From Bacteroidales bacterium (GTDB lineage Bacteria > Bacteroidota > Bacteroidia > Bacteroidales > P3), in NCBI GenBank assembly GCA_009783885.1, contig WRCN01000005.1, forward strand, positions 39,478 through 103,477: a stretch of 64,000 bases of DNA, in the 5' to 3' direction. The notes under the pieces are model-generated. The model was given only the letters and a program-made list of their open reading frames with translations, was not told the origin of the DNA and did not search any database. The position numbers and the translations under genes are program-made. Of the stretch, positions 50,465 to 58,957 are shown in pieces. Position 1 is the stretch's first letter. Every line of letters begins with the position of its first letter.

Positions 50465-52090
50465 ATGAAAACAAAAAACATGGTTAAAAAAATATCGATA
50501 TTGAAACCTTGTTTGTTTTTGATTTTTCTCTGTATTAACAGTGTTTTCAGCGGACAAGACATCGACCGAATTTTGAATTCCAAAGCGTTTTCGCATAACG
50601 GTTCGGTAGTTTTGAATGCGATGAGTAATTTTGGACAAAATTCTTCAAACTCTTTTACTTATGTGCTTTTCGGACATTATACTCCTGAATTTTTTGGAAT
50701 TGCATTGCCGTTTTCGATGATGTACAGTAATCAAAAATTTTCGTATGGGCAACCGTTTAGTTCTTGGCAATTCGCTCCGTCATATCGATGGATTCGTACA
50801 CAATTTGGTGAAGCTAATGTTCAATTTTCGCCGTATAGTCTTTCAGGGCATCGATTTCGTGGTGCTGTGATAGACGTAAAACCGAATCCACATTGGGAGA
50901 TTACTGCGTTATACGGTCGTTTGAACGATTATCGAAAAGCCGATAGCAACGGACAAAATGGGTCGCTATTACGCTTGTGCTATGGTGCAAAAATTGCTTA
51001 CAACAGTTCAACGTACAGCGTTAGCAGTTCGTTTTTCAAAGCTAAAGATGTTACACATGCAACGGTTGATTTGGCACCTCAGGAAAATGTTGTTCTTGCT
51101 TTTTCTGGACATTGGACACTCACTAAAAACATTCGTGTATCAGGCGATTTGGCAAGTTCTGCGTTGACAAAAAATACCAACGATGAACGTGTTCATTCCG
51201 ATTTTAAAATTCCGAATTGGGTTGGTTTGTGTTTGCCTTATCGCTTGTCGACATCTGTTTTTCATGCTTACAAAATTAATATTGGATCGCCGTTTTTGAA
51301 CGTCGGGTATGAATATGTTGCACCACACTACCATAGTTTGGGAGCACATTATTTCACCAACGATTTCGAAAACTTCACTGTTAACGGTTTACATAAATTT
51401 CGAAACATCGCTATTGGCGGACGTTTCGGCGTTCAGAACGACGATCCGAAAAATCAAAAAATCAATTCTAATCGACGATTTGTATATGCCGCAAATCTCG
51501 ACTACAGCGGAAATTCGCGTATTTTCGGACAGCTCAATTATTCAACCTTCCAAACAATTTCCCGCGTGGAAAGATTTCTCACAGAATTCGAGAATACTAA
51601 TTCTTACGCAAGTTTAGACACTATCGTTTTTCGAAAAGTGGAGCAACATGGTGACATAACAATCGGTTATCGTTTCCGTGAAAACGAACATTCGCAACAG
51701 CAAATTCAATGGTTTGTTTCCATGCAAAGTGCTTCACAAAACGGACGTTTCATAACTTCGTCAATGAATTATGCATGGTCGCAAAAGGGCGGAAAAAATC
51801 TGGGTGCTTCGGCGTTTTTACATCACGACGCATTTGCTGATGAAAGTCGATCGTCATTTGGATTAACCGCCTTTTTTGGCAATACGTTTTCAGAAAAACA
51901 CGGACATTGGCGAATAACTGTTTCCGAAACTTTAGACATCTATAATCGCCGAAATAGTCTTATTCTGAAAGCCTCTACTTCCTATGTTTTTCGAAAAAAA
52001 CACCCCATACAAATGCAGTTTTCACAACGCTTCGGCAAAGACTATTCGGCGATGGTGAGTTTCAGTTATGGCTACTCGTTTGGGCGATAA
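50465..52090 (+). CDS. Predicted outer membrane beta-barrel protein
   Basis: 541 aa. A signal peptide (residues 1 to about 30, NSVFSGQ) is followed by many short alternating strands rich in aromatic and Gly/Ser residues, e.g. FAPSYRWIRTQFGEANVQFS, PYSLSGHRFRGAVIDVKP and WEITALYGRLNDYRKA, ending in VSFSYGYSFGR. This pattern suits a large beta barrel. I recognise the N-terminal phrases from uncharacterised conserved Bacteroidetes surface proteins, but no function is known. It has its own promoter. Confidence 0.7.
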   Translation: MKTKNMVKKISILKPCLFLIFLCINSVFSGQDIDRILNSKAFSHNGSVVLNAMSNFGQNSSNSFTYVLFGHYTPEFFGIALPFSMMYSNQKFSYGQPFSSWQFAPSYRWIRTQFGEANVQFSPYSLSGHRFRGAVIDVKPNPHWEITALYGRLNDYRKADSNGQNGSLLRLCYGAKIAYNSSTYSVSSSFFKAKDVTHATVDLAPQENVVLAFSGHWTLTKNIRVSGDLASSALTKNTNDERVHSDFKIPNWVGLCLPYRLSTSVFHAYKINIGSPFLNVGYEYVAPHYHSLGAHYFTNDFENFTVNGLHKFRNIAIGGRFGVQNDDPKNQKINSNRRFVYAANLDYSGNSRIFGQLNYSTFQTISRVERFLTEFENTNSYASLDTIVFRKVEQHGDITIGYRFRENEHSQQQIQWFVSMQSASQNGRFITSSMNYAWSQKGGKNLGASAFLHHDAFADESRSSFGLTAFFGNTFSEKHGHWRITVSETLDIYNRRNSLILKASTSYVFRKKHPIQMQFSQRFGKDYSAMVSFSYGYSFGR

Positions 52091-52184
52091 TTTATCGAAA
52101 ATTTAATAAAACCATATCAAAACTATCAAAAACAATTATCCGAAATTTTAACAAAAAGAATTTTGTCAGTCAGAAAAAAAATTG

Positions 52185-52192
52185 TAACTTTG
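52185..52192 (+). promoter_or_regulatory. -7 box upstream of the DUF6722-like gene
   Basis: TAACTTTG, followed directly by coding-like sequence without a start codon. Confidence 0.55.
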
Positions 52193-52242
52193 TAGAAAGT
52201 TTCAAAAGAAAATTAGGAAAATATCTTTTAGATATTTCTAAG

Positions 52243-52506
52243 TTGATATTCGGAGGTGCTGTAATTGCAGGGATTATGAGAGAAAGCATAAGCCTCGTTT
52301 ATGTGGTGCCAGTGGGAATTTTTGCTGCTCTGACAATTGCTTTTTCTGGTTTTTTATTAATAAAACAAACAATTATTAATAAAACAAACAAAAATAAAAT
52401 AACTATGGAACTCCTTATTCTTTTTGGATTACTTGGAATTGCTGGCTTTGTAGGGTCTATCTATATTCATTTTTCGGGTAGAAAAAAAAACAACTCTACA
52501 CACTAA
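52243..52506 (+). CDS. DUF6722-like small membrane protein with an unclear start
   Basis: From the TTG at 52243 the frame gives 87 aa, with hydrophobic segments at about 4-15, 20-42 and 54-73. Upstream, codons from 52198 read SFKRKLGKYLLDISKLIFGG, which resembles the N-terminus of Bacteroides DUF6722 proteins but has no ATG, GTG or TTG before it. Either an unusual start is used or the beginning has decayed. The second half from the ATG at 52405 (MELLILFGLLGIAGFVG) could also be translated alone. Function unknown. Confidence 0.55.
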   Translation: MIFGGAVIAGIMRESISLVYVVPVGIFAALTIAFSGFLLIKQTIINKTNKNKITMELLILFGLLGIAGFVGSIYIHFSGRKKNNSTH

Positions 52507-52663
52507 CGAAACAATCAACACAGATTAAAAGAATCTTAAGGTAAACTTATTTAGTTTGTCTTTGCAGGTTACGAATCACTCAGAGTCTCCATACGAGATT
52601 ATAAATTATCTCCGAAATAACTAAATTATTTTTGAATCTATCAAATATTTTTGAAAAATTTCG

Positions 52664-52671
52664 TATCTTTG
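52664..52671 (+). promoter_or_regulatory. -7 promoter box of the Big_2/FISUMP lipoprotein
   Basis: TATCTTTG, 17 nt before the ATG. Confidence 0.7.
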
Positions 52672-52688
52672 CATAAATTAACATCATT

Positions 52689-53588
52689 ATGAAAAAATTT
52701 CTAACCTTTCTAATCATTGCCTCAATAGCGATTGTTTTCGTGCTTTGCAAAAAATACATTCCCGTCACAGATGTGGTGTTGAGTCAAAGTGTTGCTACAC
52801 GAATAGTTGGCGACAGGTTCACGCTTGATGCAACTGTGTTGCCTAACAATGCCACCAACAAAGCAGTGCTTTGGATAAGCAGTACCCCTGCTGTTGCTAC
52901 AGTCTTTGATGGCACAGTAACCCCCCTAATTATAGGCACTACCACGATAATTAGCGTCACCAGAGATGGCAACAAAATGGCACGTTGCTCTGTAACTGTA
53001 ATTCCGGCACAAAGTTGCAATACTGCCGTTCCCGGTTGGGGCAATAATTTAGGCACAGTTACTCGTGGTACGGATGAGTGGAAAATTTCGGGCAGTGGTA
53101 TCACTCAAGTTTGGTCTGATGCTGTAACTGCTACCGGTTGTGACAAAGAAAGTTTTGCAGGTGGCGATGACGGTAATTTTAATGCTGATTGTCGTTCCAA
53201 TCCCGATTTTCCTGGAGATTTTTTTTCTTGGTGTGCAGTTTATCGTTTTCAAGATCTGCTTTGCCCTGTGCCTTGGCGTGTTCCTACGACACAGGATTTT
53301 GTTGATTTAGATATTGCTATGGGTGGTACAGGGAGTACTCGAATAGATTTGGAATTTGTTACTTCTAAATATCTCAATTCTGCTATTTGGAATGGTGCTT
53401 ACGGAGGTTACTGCACTTTGGGTGGCACGCTGTATGATCAAGGTTCATGGGCAGGCTATTGGTCACAGTTGACAGACATTCACAGTGTAGGATGTGGGCT
53501 AATCTTAAACTTCACTTCTACTGGGTCAATCAGCATGTCTCGCACCATCGTCAAAGCCCACGGGCACACGCTTCGCTGCGTTCGTTAA
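52689..53588 (+). CDS. Putative lipoprotein with Big_2 and Fibrobacter-type paralogous domains
   Basis: 299 aa. The N-terminus MKKFLTFLIIASIAIVFVLC reads as a lipoprotein signal with the lipobox Cys at residue 20. A Big_2 Ig-like domain covers about 28-105 (LDATVLPNNATNKAVLWISS), close to the one at the start of the SusD fusion. The C-terminal part (about 110-299) matches the Fibrobacter succinogenes major paralogous (FISUMP) domain: CPVPWRVPTTQDFVDL, YWSQ and HTLRCVR at the end. Such proteins are on the cell surface; the ligand is unknown. Confidence 0.8.
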   Translation: MKKFLTFLIIASIAIVFVLCKKYIPVTDVVLSQSVATRIVGDRFTLDATVLPNNATNKAVLWISSTPAVATVFDGTVTPLIIGTTTIISVTRDGNKMARCSVTVIPAQSCNTAVPGWGNNLGTVTRGTDEWKISGSGITQVWSDAVTATGCDKESFAGGDDGNFNADCRSNPDFPGDFFSWCAVYRFQDLLCPVPWRVPTTQDFVDLDIAMGGTGSTRIDLEFVTSKYLNSAIWNGAYGGYCTLGGTLYDQGSWAGYWSQLTDIHSVGCGLILNFTSTGSISMSRTIVKAHGHTLRCVR

Positions 53589-53596
53589 AATTTACA

Positions 53597-53818
53597 TTAC
53601 GGCACAGGATCATACCCTTTGCCTCCCCAAGGATGGCAACGTGAAATTCGTTTCAAAGTAAGCCAAAAACCTTTGAAAACACCATATTTTCGGAAGGCTT
53701 CAATCCCATACTCCGAACATGATGGAACAAACCGACAACTTTTCGGAAACCACGGCGAAATCGCATATTGATACACACGAATTAAAAAAATAAACGGCGC
53801 TGTTAACCATTTTTTCAT
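53597..53818 (-). CDS. yidD: Membrane protein insertion efficiency factor
   Basis: 73 aa. The YidD signature is clear: [34 protein letters not shown], with the trio of cysteines, and [24 protein letters not shown]. It assists YidC-mediated insertion at the inner membrane. It overlaps rnpA by 4 nt, as in most genomes. Confidence 0.95.
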   Translation of the reverse strand: MKKWLTAPFIFLIRVYQYAISPWFPKSCRFVPSCSEYGIEAFRKYGVFKGFWLTLKRISRCHPWGGKGYDPVP

Positions 53819-54222
53819 TTGATTTTTTCTAAAAGTTTGGGCAAATGTTCCTCTACAAATGCGTAATCGGGGACTTTTGACGATGCATAAATTATGGCTA
53901 ACGAATAAATATTTGATCCCATGCCGTTGAGCAAAGTCGAAACGGGCGTCCGCGCCAGCAAATGTTTGTGCTTGCGATAAACCTCACGAATTAGGCGTTT
54001 GGTGCGGTTTCTGTCAACGGCGCGTTTTTGAAAACGTTTAGGGACTGAAATTAATATTTTTGGTAAGGGTTGAAAATTTTCCGCCCCTACGGTTTCGTCC
54101 ATATGCGAACGTAGGTATTTCACCGTGAAACCACCCGAACGACGGGCTTCTCCATTGGCAAATAGTTCATCAATGCAATTTTTTGAGCAAAGGCGTTCCG
54201 ATTTCGGAAACGTGGCATTCAT
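53815..54222 (-). CDS. rnpA: Ribonuclease P protein component with palindrome-encoded inserts
   Basis: 135 aa. It binds RNase P RNA for 5' maturation of tRNAs. The RNP motif is [25 protein letters not shown], and the N-terminal [16 protein letters not shown] is typical. Residues 45-53 (VGAENFQPL) come from a GTAGGGGCG...CCCTTAC palindrome, and about 93-101 (PVSTLLNGM) from a TTCGACTTTGCTCAACGG unit. The conserved RNP core is untouched. It lies 1 nt after hemD. Confidence 0.93.
   Translation of the reverse strand: MNATFPKSERLCSKNCIDELFANGEARRSGGFTVKYLRSHMDETVGAENFQPLPKILISVPKRFQKRAVDRNRTKRLIREVYRKHKHLLARTPVSTLLNGMGSNIYSLAIIYASSKVPDYAFVEEHLPKLLEKIK
53924..53945. repeat. TTCGAC-type repeat inside rnpA
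   Basis: CCGTTGAGCAAAGTCGAAAC plus GG, i.e. CCGTTTCGACTTTGCTCAAC on the coding strand. Same unit as in the trmH-family gene. Confidence 0.65.
54063..54090. repeat. 28-bp GTAGGGGCG-type palindrome inside rnpA
   Basis: On the coding strand GTAGGGGCG-GAAAATTTTC-AACCCTTAC. The first codon is GTA, as in the VETH copies, giving VGAENFQPL. Confidence 0.75.
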
Positions 54223-54223
54223 G

Positions 54224-55003
54224 TTATTTTTTGGCTTTGGCTAATGCTGTTAAATAAGCGTCAATAGCAGCTGTCATCGAAGGAAACTCCGGCGTTGGCG
54301 CAGAAATTTGCAACTTCAACCCGGCTTTTTCAACGGCTTCGGCAGTGGCCGAGCCAAATGTTGCAATCACCGTTTGAGCTTGTCTGAATTTTGGAAAGTT
54401 ATCCAATAACGATTTGATTTCAATCGGACTGAAAAACACCAACATATCAAACTTCGTGATTTTCAAATCCGATACATCATCCGGCACTGTGCGATAAAAT
54501 TTAGATTTCGTAACTTTGTATTTGGATTTTTCCAAAGCCTTAGGCAAATCTGTTTTCCCAACGTTTGAGGTTGGAAACAAGTAATTTTCAGTACGATGTT
54601 TATGAATTAAATCCATCATCGCCTGAAGCGATTGGTTTTTTGGGAAAAAGATTTTACGTTTCCGATATTGAACGTAGTTTTGCATGTAAAGTGCTGTGGC
54701 TTCCGAAGTACAGAGGTATTTCATTTCAATCGGAATTTCGACACGCATTTCTTTGGCCATGCGAAAATAATGATCAACAGCATTTTTGCTTGTTAAAATA
54801 ACGGCCGAATAATCTAAAAGATTGATGCGTTCTTTACGAAATTCTTTGGCTGGAACACCTTCTATTTTGATGAATTTTCGAAAATTTAAATCGAAATTAA
54901 ATTTTTCTGCCAAATCTTTGTACGGTGATTTTTCGCCTTCTTGTGGTGCCGGTTGAGAAATCAACACGCTTTTTATTCTTGTTGATAATGTTTTTTTCGC
55001 CAT
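54224..55003 (-). CDS. hemD: Uroporphyrinogen-III synthase family protein
   Basis: 259 aa. The HemD-type two-domain fold is suggested by VLISQPAPQ at the start, DYSAVILTSKNAVDHYF, LFPTSNVGKTDLPKAL and VIATFGSATAEAVEKAGL. HemD closes hydroxymethylbilane to uroporphyrinogen III. In Bacteroidetes this homologue is conserved in the DUF4271-hemD-rnpA-yidD order even where haem synthesis is incomplete, so the reaction is inferred. It carries a basic N-terminus (MAKKTLSTRIKS). Confidence 0.88.
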   Translation of the reverse strand: MAKKTLSTRIKSVLISQPAPQEGEKSPYKDLAEKFNFDLNFRKFIKIEGVPAKEFRKERINLLDYSAVILTSKNAVDHYFRMAKEMRVEIPIEMKYLCTSEATALYMQNYVQYRKRKIFFPKNQSLQAMMDLIHKHRTENYLFPTSNVGKTDLPKALEKSKYKVTKSKFYRTVPDDVSDLKITKFDMLVFFSPIEIKSLLDNFPKFRQAQTVIATFGSATAEAVEKAGLKLQISAPTPEFPSMTAAIDAYLTALAKAKK

Positions 55004-55036
55004 AATTCTTTGTTTGTCTCTTGCTTAATTGCTGAT

Positions 55037-55894
55037 TTACGACATTAAAATTTGGTTCAAAACCACATAAGCCAAAAGGTAATATCCGATTTCGAAGGAG
55101 CAAAGGTACAAAAAATTATGGACATACGAAAATTTTGTTAACGATTTAATAATAAAAAAACTCCGAACTCCGCGCCAAATGAACCCTACTGCTAATAAAA
55201 AAATCATTACATAAACTGCTCCCGTTTGAAGCCAAGAATTGTCAAAATAAGACTCGCAAAAGAATACTATTAACAGTAACGGCAAACAAACCAACGCCAA
55301 ACTTGCATTAAACACAAATAAATTCAACAAATACTGACTAGCGGCAGTTTGTTCTTTGAAAATCCATGCACTGATTTTTACAAAGACCACCTTAGCCAGA
55401 TAAAGCAATCCCACACCAGCCATCACTAGCTCATAGGTAAAACTGGTTTCGAACTCTAATATCGTCCAAAATCCAAGTGTCATGTCGATCTGAAACACGG
55501 ACATCGAAAAACAAAACAATATCAGAATAATAAGTGGAAAAAAAAGTTGTTCTGAAAAAACATCACCATCTCTTGTTAGTCGGCCTAAACCGCGATTTCC
55601 GAAAAGCGCACCGAATATTTGTCCTACACGTTTGATATGAAAACTCATCAACCATATAAACAACACAAAACAAAAAAACAGTAACACAGAAAACCACATA
55701 TTATAGGGGTCGAGCATTCTATCTTCAATGTTGATCGGTTTAAGCAGATGTCCGTCGAATATCGAAATTCGTTCAAAGGTACCAGTATCAACCTTTTCCG
55801 TAAGTTCTAAAAGCGGTGAGGAAAACGTTTCATCACTGCCTTGTATGGAAAATACAGGAGTTTCGAAAAAAGTGGTGGTGGTATCGGTTGGCAT
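55037..55894 (-). CDS. DUF4271 membrane protein
   Basis: 285 aa. A cytoplasmic or periplasmic N-terminus (TPVFSIQGSD) leads into about six to eight hydrophobic helices, starting near residue 68 and including SFTYELVMAGVGLLYLAKVV and the closing LYLCSFEIGYYLLAYVVLNQ. It matches DUF4271, a Bacteroidetes-specific family placed before hemD. Function unknown. Confidence 0.88.
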   Translation of the reverse strand: MPTDTTTTFFETPVFSIQGSDETFSSPLLELTEKVDTGTFERISIFDGHLLKPINIEDRMLDPYNMWFSVLLFFCFVLFIWLMSFHIKRVGQIFGALFGNRGLGRLTRDGDVFSEQLFFPLIILILFCFSMSVFQIDMTLGFWTILEFETSFTYELVMAGVGLLYLAKVVFVKISAWIFKEQTAASQYLLNLFVFNASLALVCLPLLLIVFFCESYFDNSWLQTGAVYVMIFLLAVGFIWRGVRSFFIIKSLTKFSYVHNFLYLCSFEIGYYLLAYVVLNQILMS

Positions 55895-55912
55895 AATATT
55901 TACAAAGATACA

Positions 55913-55920
55913 AAAAAATG
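55913..55920 (-). promoter_or_regulatory. -7 promoter box of the DUF4271-hemD-rnpA-yidD operon
   Basis: TATCTTTG on the minus strand, 18 nt before the DUF4271 ATG, in the 39-nt gap after the nucleotidyltransferase gene. Confidence 0.7.
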
Positions 55921-55933
55921 TGAATACGTACAG

Positions 55934-56665
55934 TTACCGCAGTGTGGTTTGTGCCAATGCGTAATCCTCCGGAATACCAATATCTATGAAATAATCTTGT
56001 GATTCGAATGCTAACAAATTCAAGGAACTTGTATACTTTTCCAAGATGTCTTTTTCGAACGAAAATTTTTTAGCAGGAGCTAATTTTTTTACGATTTCAG
56101 GATTGATGAGCATAACACCAACGTTGATAAAACCTTCATTTAATGTTTTTTTTTCTTCAAATTTGATGATACGGTTTTGACTTCGTCGAGCTCGCACTTC
56201 GTGCTTCGGTTGTTCTAAAACTACACTTCCGTAACGATCGAAGTGGTGCATTTTTTTTACGGCCAAAACCATGTCGGCATGATTCTTGTCGTAAAAATTT
56301 GCCATTTCGGGAATATTTACTTTGCAAATCGAATCCCCATTTAAAAATGCAACAACCGAAGACTTCAATAAATTCAAGCTTTTTAGGAGGGCTCCACCTG
56401 TTCCGAGCGGTTCGTCTTCGATCGAATATAGCAATTCCATATCCTTGTAAGAATGTCCAAAATAATCCGATATAACTTCATGTTTGTAACCTGCGCAAAG
56501 CACCACACGTTGAATATTTTGATGTTTGCAATAATCCAATACATAAGCTAAAAACGGACGTCCTGAAACGTCTGCCATAGGTTTTGGCAAGTCTGAAATG
56601 ACTGACTTCAGACGGGTTCCAAGCCCTCCGACCAAGATTGCAGCTTCGGTTATCGAATGGTCCAT
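55934..56665 (-). CDS. Sugar-1-phosphate nucleotidyltransferase (HddC-like)
   Basis: About 243 aa. The N-terminal loop AAILVGGLGTRLKSV, the KPM region DLPKPMADVSGRPFL and VAFLNGDSI (metal-binding Asp) define the family. Next to a GHMP heptose kinase it probably makes GDP-D-glycero-D-manno-heptose (HddC). ATG 56665 (MDHSITEAAIL) is chosen; 56671 is an alternative. It overlaps the kinase by 16 nt. Residues EVRARRSQNRI (about 155-165) come from a repeat-like stretch. Confidence 0.8.
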   Translation of the reverse strand: MDHSITEAAILVGGLGTRLKSVISDLPKPMADVSGRPFLAYVLDYCKHQNIQRVVLCAGYKHEVISDYFGHSYKDMELLYSIEDEPLGTGGALLKSLNLLKSSVVAFLNGDSICKVNIPEMANFYDKNHADMVLAVKKMHHFDRYGSVVLEQPKHEVRARRSQNRIIKFEEKKTLNEGFINVGVMLINPEIVKKLAPAKKFSFEKDILEKYTSSLNLLAFESQDYFIDIGIPEDYALAQTTLR

Positions 56666-57702
56666 GTGCATAAACCGTGTTTAGTAAATTGAAAGGGATG
56701 AACGTCGCATTGTTGTTTACTTAATGCTTCTATTACGCGGTATCGCGAGTTTTCAGGGCAATAAAAGAAAATATATCCACCTCCGCCTGCTCCGGAAATT
56801 TTTCCGCCGGTTGCACCTGCACGCATGGCTGTTTCGTAGATTTTTTCAAATAAATCCGTTGAAATGTTGTCTGCCATGCGTTTTTTGTACTCCCAACCTT
56901 CATTTAGAACATTGCCGATTTCGTTCAGATTTCCTTTAAGCAACGCCTCTTTCATGGTGGTGGCTTGAACTTTGATTCGGTGCATGGCATCAATGGATTT
57001 CTCGTTTTTCGAAGAGACGTTTTGTTGTTGCTGTTTGATGATTTCGCTGGAATCGTGTGAAGTTTGAGTGTAAAATAACACCAAATTATTCGCTAATTCA
57101 TCTACATATTTGGCCTGAATGCGAAGTGGATTAATGATCACTTTATCATCTGCAAAAAACTCCATAAAGTTGAACCCTCCGAAGGTTGCCGCATACTGGT
57201 CTTGTTTTCCACCGGCCATTTGCAGGTCAATACGTTCGATGTTGTAAGCCAAATGTGCAATGTCATACTCGCCCAACGGCAAATTTAGCCATTCTGCGAA
57301 AGCACCAACCACAGCCACCGTCAGCGTTGAAGAAGTTCCCAATCCCGAGCCTGGAGGTGCATCAATATAGGTAGAAAGTTCAAATCCGCAAGGTTTCATG
57401 CCAAAATCTCTGACCATGCAATTATAAACTGCTTTTTGCAATGCGCCTTTGCCGTCGGTTGGGATTTGGTGTAGAGACACGCTGTCGTGCGTTTCTACAG
57501 TTATGTCATATTCTAAAATCACATTTTGATCCTCCAACCGTATGATAATTTTGTCATCATTTCGTGGAATAATCGAAGCATGTGCATAACGATTGATCGT
57601 TGCGTTCAAAATTGCGCCGCCGAACAAATCGGAAAACGGCGAAACATCGGTGCCGCCACCGGCGAGACCAAGACGTAGGGGGGCTTTGCTGCGGATAATC
57701 AT
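56650..57702 (-). CDS. GHMP sugar kinase (HddA-like heptose 7-phosphate kinase)
   Basis: 350 aa. N-terminal MIIRSKAPLRLGLAGGGTDVSPF, the GHMP ATP loop PPGSGLGTSSTLTVA, and GGKISGAGGGGYIFFY near the C-terminus. The best fit is D-glycero-D-manno-heptose-7-phosphate kinase; a fucose/arabinose-type kinase is an alternative. Together with the nucleotidyltransferase it would activate heptose for surface glycans; gmhA and gmhB are not in the window. Residues 69-77 (VETHDSVSL) come from a 28-nt palindrome in frame. Confidence 0.85.
   Translation of the reverse strand: MIIRSKAPLRLGLAGGGTDVSPFSDLFGGAILNATINRYAHASIIPRNDDKIIIRLEDQNVILEYDITVETHDSVSLHQIPTDGKGALQKAVYNCMVRDFGMKPCGFELSTYIDAPPGSGLGTSSTLTVAVVGAFAEWLNLPLGEYDIAHLAYNIERIDLQMAGGKQDQYAATFGGFNFMEFFADDKVIINPLRIQAKYVDELANNLVLFYTQTSHDSSEIIKQQQQNVSSKNEKSIDAMHRIKVQATTMKEALLKGNLNEIGNVLNEGWEYKKRMADNISTDLFEKIYETAMRAGATGGKISGAGGGGYIFFYCPENSRYRVIEALSKQQCDVHPFQFTKHGLCTWTIR
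57471..57498. repeat. 28-bp degenerate palindrome inside the sugar kinase gene
   Basis: On the coding strand GTAGAAACGCAC-GACAGC-GTGTCTCTAC. It encodes VETHDSVSL, in the same phase as the copies at 12004 and 48534. Confidence 0.85.
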
Positions 57703-57738
57703 TTTTTTAGTTTATAAAGTTTGTAAAGTTCTTAAAGT
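57703..57738. repeat. GTTTATAAAG direct repeats between glycosyltransferase and kinase
   Basis: AGTTTATAAAGTTTGTAAAG then TTCTTAAAGTTTATAAAG: several near-copies of a 10-11-nt unit fill the 36-nt spacer. Confidence 0.6.
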
Positions 57739-58860
57739 TTATAAAGTCATCAGTATTTTTGTCATCGTGTTCCACTGAAAACGTTTGCGTTGTTCGTTCA
57801 ATGTTTCTGTAAAAAATTCGGGATTTTTGGTTTCGAAAAAATCGACCAAAGCGTCGGCAATGGCTTGTGGATTAGGTGTTACAACGTAACCTGATTTTCC
57901 GTCGGGAACCAATTCGGCGAGACCGCCAACGTTGGTTACCAACATCGGTTTTGTGAAATGATAGGCAATTTGTGTTACGCCACTTTGCGTAGCATCGCGA
58001 TAAGGAAGTGCTATCAAATCTGCAACACAGAAGTAATTCGCGACTTCATTGTCGGGAACAAAATCGGTTTTCAGAATGATTCTATCGTGAAGATTATGCT
58101 TTTCGATGAGGTCTAAATAAGGTTTGGAATCCTCGTAAAATTCGCCGGAAACAATAAGTTTGACAGGGATTTTTTTCAAACGTTCATCGGCAAAAGCTTC
58201 CAGCAATAAGTCTAAACCCTTGTAATGGCGAATAAATCCGAAATAGAGGAGATAACGAAAATCATTCGACAAATTCATATTTTGCAAAGCCTTATCGCGA
58301 GAAATCGCAGCGCCGAAATTGTCGAACATCGGGTGAGGACTCAAAACACAGGGCTTTTGAGAAAACTTTTGTATATCGGATTTAACCGATTGACTCATAG
58401 CAATGAATGCATCTATCGGTTTTACAAAATATTTCGACAGTGGTGTATCGTAAAAATGCTTTTCGTGTGGAACCATATTATCCACGATTGACACAATTTT
58501 GGTGTGTTTGTTGCGTTTTGCCAATCGTGCAATTGTTCCGAAACATGGCGCCATAAATGGTATCCAATATTTGATGATGAGCAAATCGGGGTTTTCTTTG
58601 CAAATGCAACGCCCGATTTTCAGCCAATTCAGTGGATTAATAGAGTTTACACAACGCTTTATCGTCAGATTTTTTGGTGCTTCGCCCGATGAATATTGAG
58701 TTTTTCCCGGAAATAATAGTTTGGGATATTGTAATGAAAATGTCAAGATTTTTACCTCATGTCCTTCGTCTTGAAACTGTTTTGCCAAACGTTCGTTGAA
58801 TGCTGAAAGTCCTCCTCGAAAAGGAAACGCAGAGCCTAATATGTAGATTTTTTTTGGCAT
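57739..58860 (-). CDS. Family 4 glycosyltransferase
   Basis: 373 aa GT-B enzyme. The N-terminal domain starts MPKKIYILGSAFPFRGGLSA; the C-terminal domain has YLLYFGFIRHYKGLDLLLEA, LIVSGEFYED and the donor-site region VADLIALPYRDATQSGVTQIA. Donor is likely a nucleotide sugar, possibly the GDP-heptose made by the next two genes (inference). ATG 58860 is preferred to the frame from 58914, which lies upstream of the promoter. First gene of the unit. Confidence 0.88.
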   Translation of the reverse strand: MPKKIYILGSAFPFRGGLSAFNERLAKQFQDEGHEVKILTFSLQYPKLLFPGKTQYSSGEAPKNLTIKRCVNSINPLNWLKIGRCICKENPDLLIIKYWIPFMAPCFGTIARLAKRNKHTKIVSIVDNMVPHEKHFYDTPLSKYFVKPIDAFIAMSQSVKSDIQKFSQKPCVLSPHPMFDNFGAAISRDKALQNMNLSNDFRYLLYFGFIRHYKGLDLLLEAFADERLKKIPVKLIVSGEFYEDSKPYLDLIEKHNLHDRIILKTDFVPDNEVANYFCVADLIALPYRDATQSGVTQIAYHFTKPMLVTNVGGLAELVPDGKSGYVVTPNPQAIADALVDFFETKNPEFFTETLNEQRKRFQWNTMTKILMTL

Positions 58861-58868
58861 ATAAATTG

Positions 58869-58876
58869 CAAAGATA
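58869..58876 (-). promoter_or_regulatory. -7 promoter box of the heptose-glycosyltransferase operon
   Basis: TATCTTTG on the minus strand, 8 nt before the glycosyltransferase ATG; divergent from the S9 peptidase promoter. Confidence 0.75.
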
Positions 58877-58931
58877 CGAAATTTTGTTGAATTAACTCTG
58901 TTGAGGGCTTGCACCGTTGTATTTTTTTTCG

Positions 58932-58939
58932 TATCTTTG
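58932..58939 (+). promoter_or_regulatory. -7 promoter box of the S9 peptidase gene
   Basis: TATCTTTG, 18 nt before the ATG. Confidence 0.75.
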
Positions 58940-58957
58940 TAAAAAAATCAAAACAAC

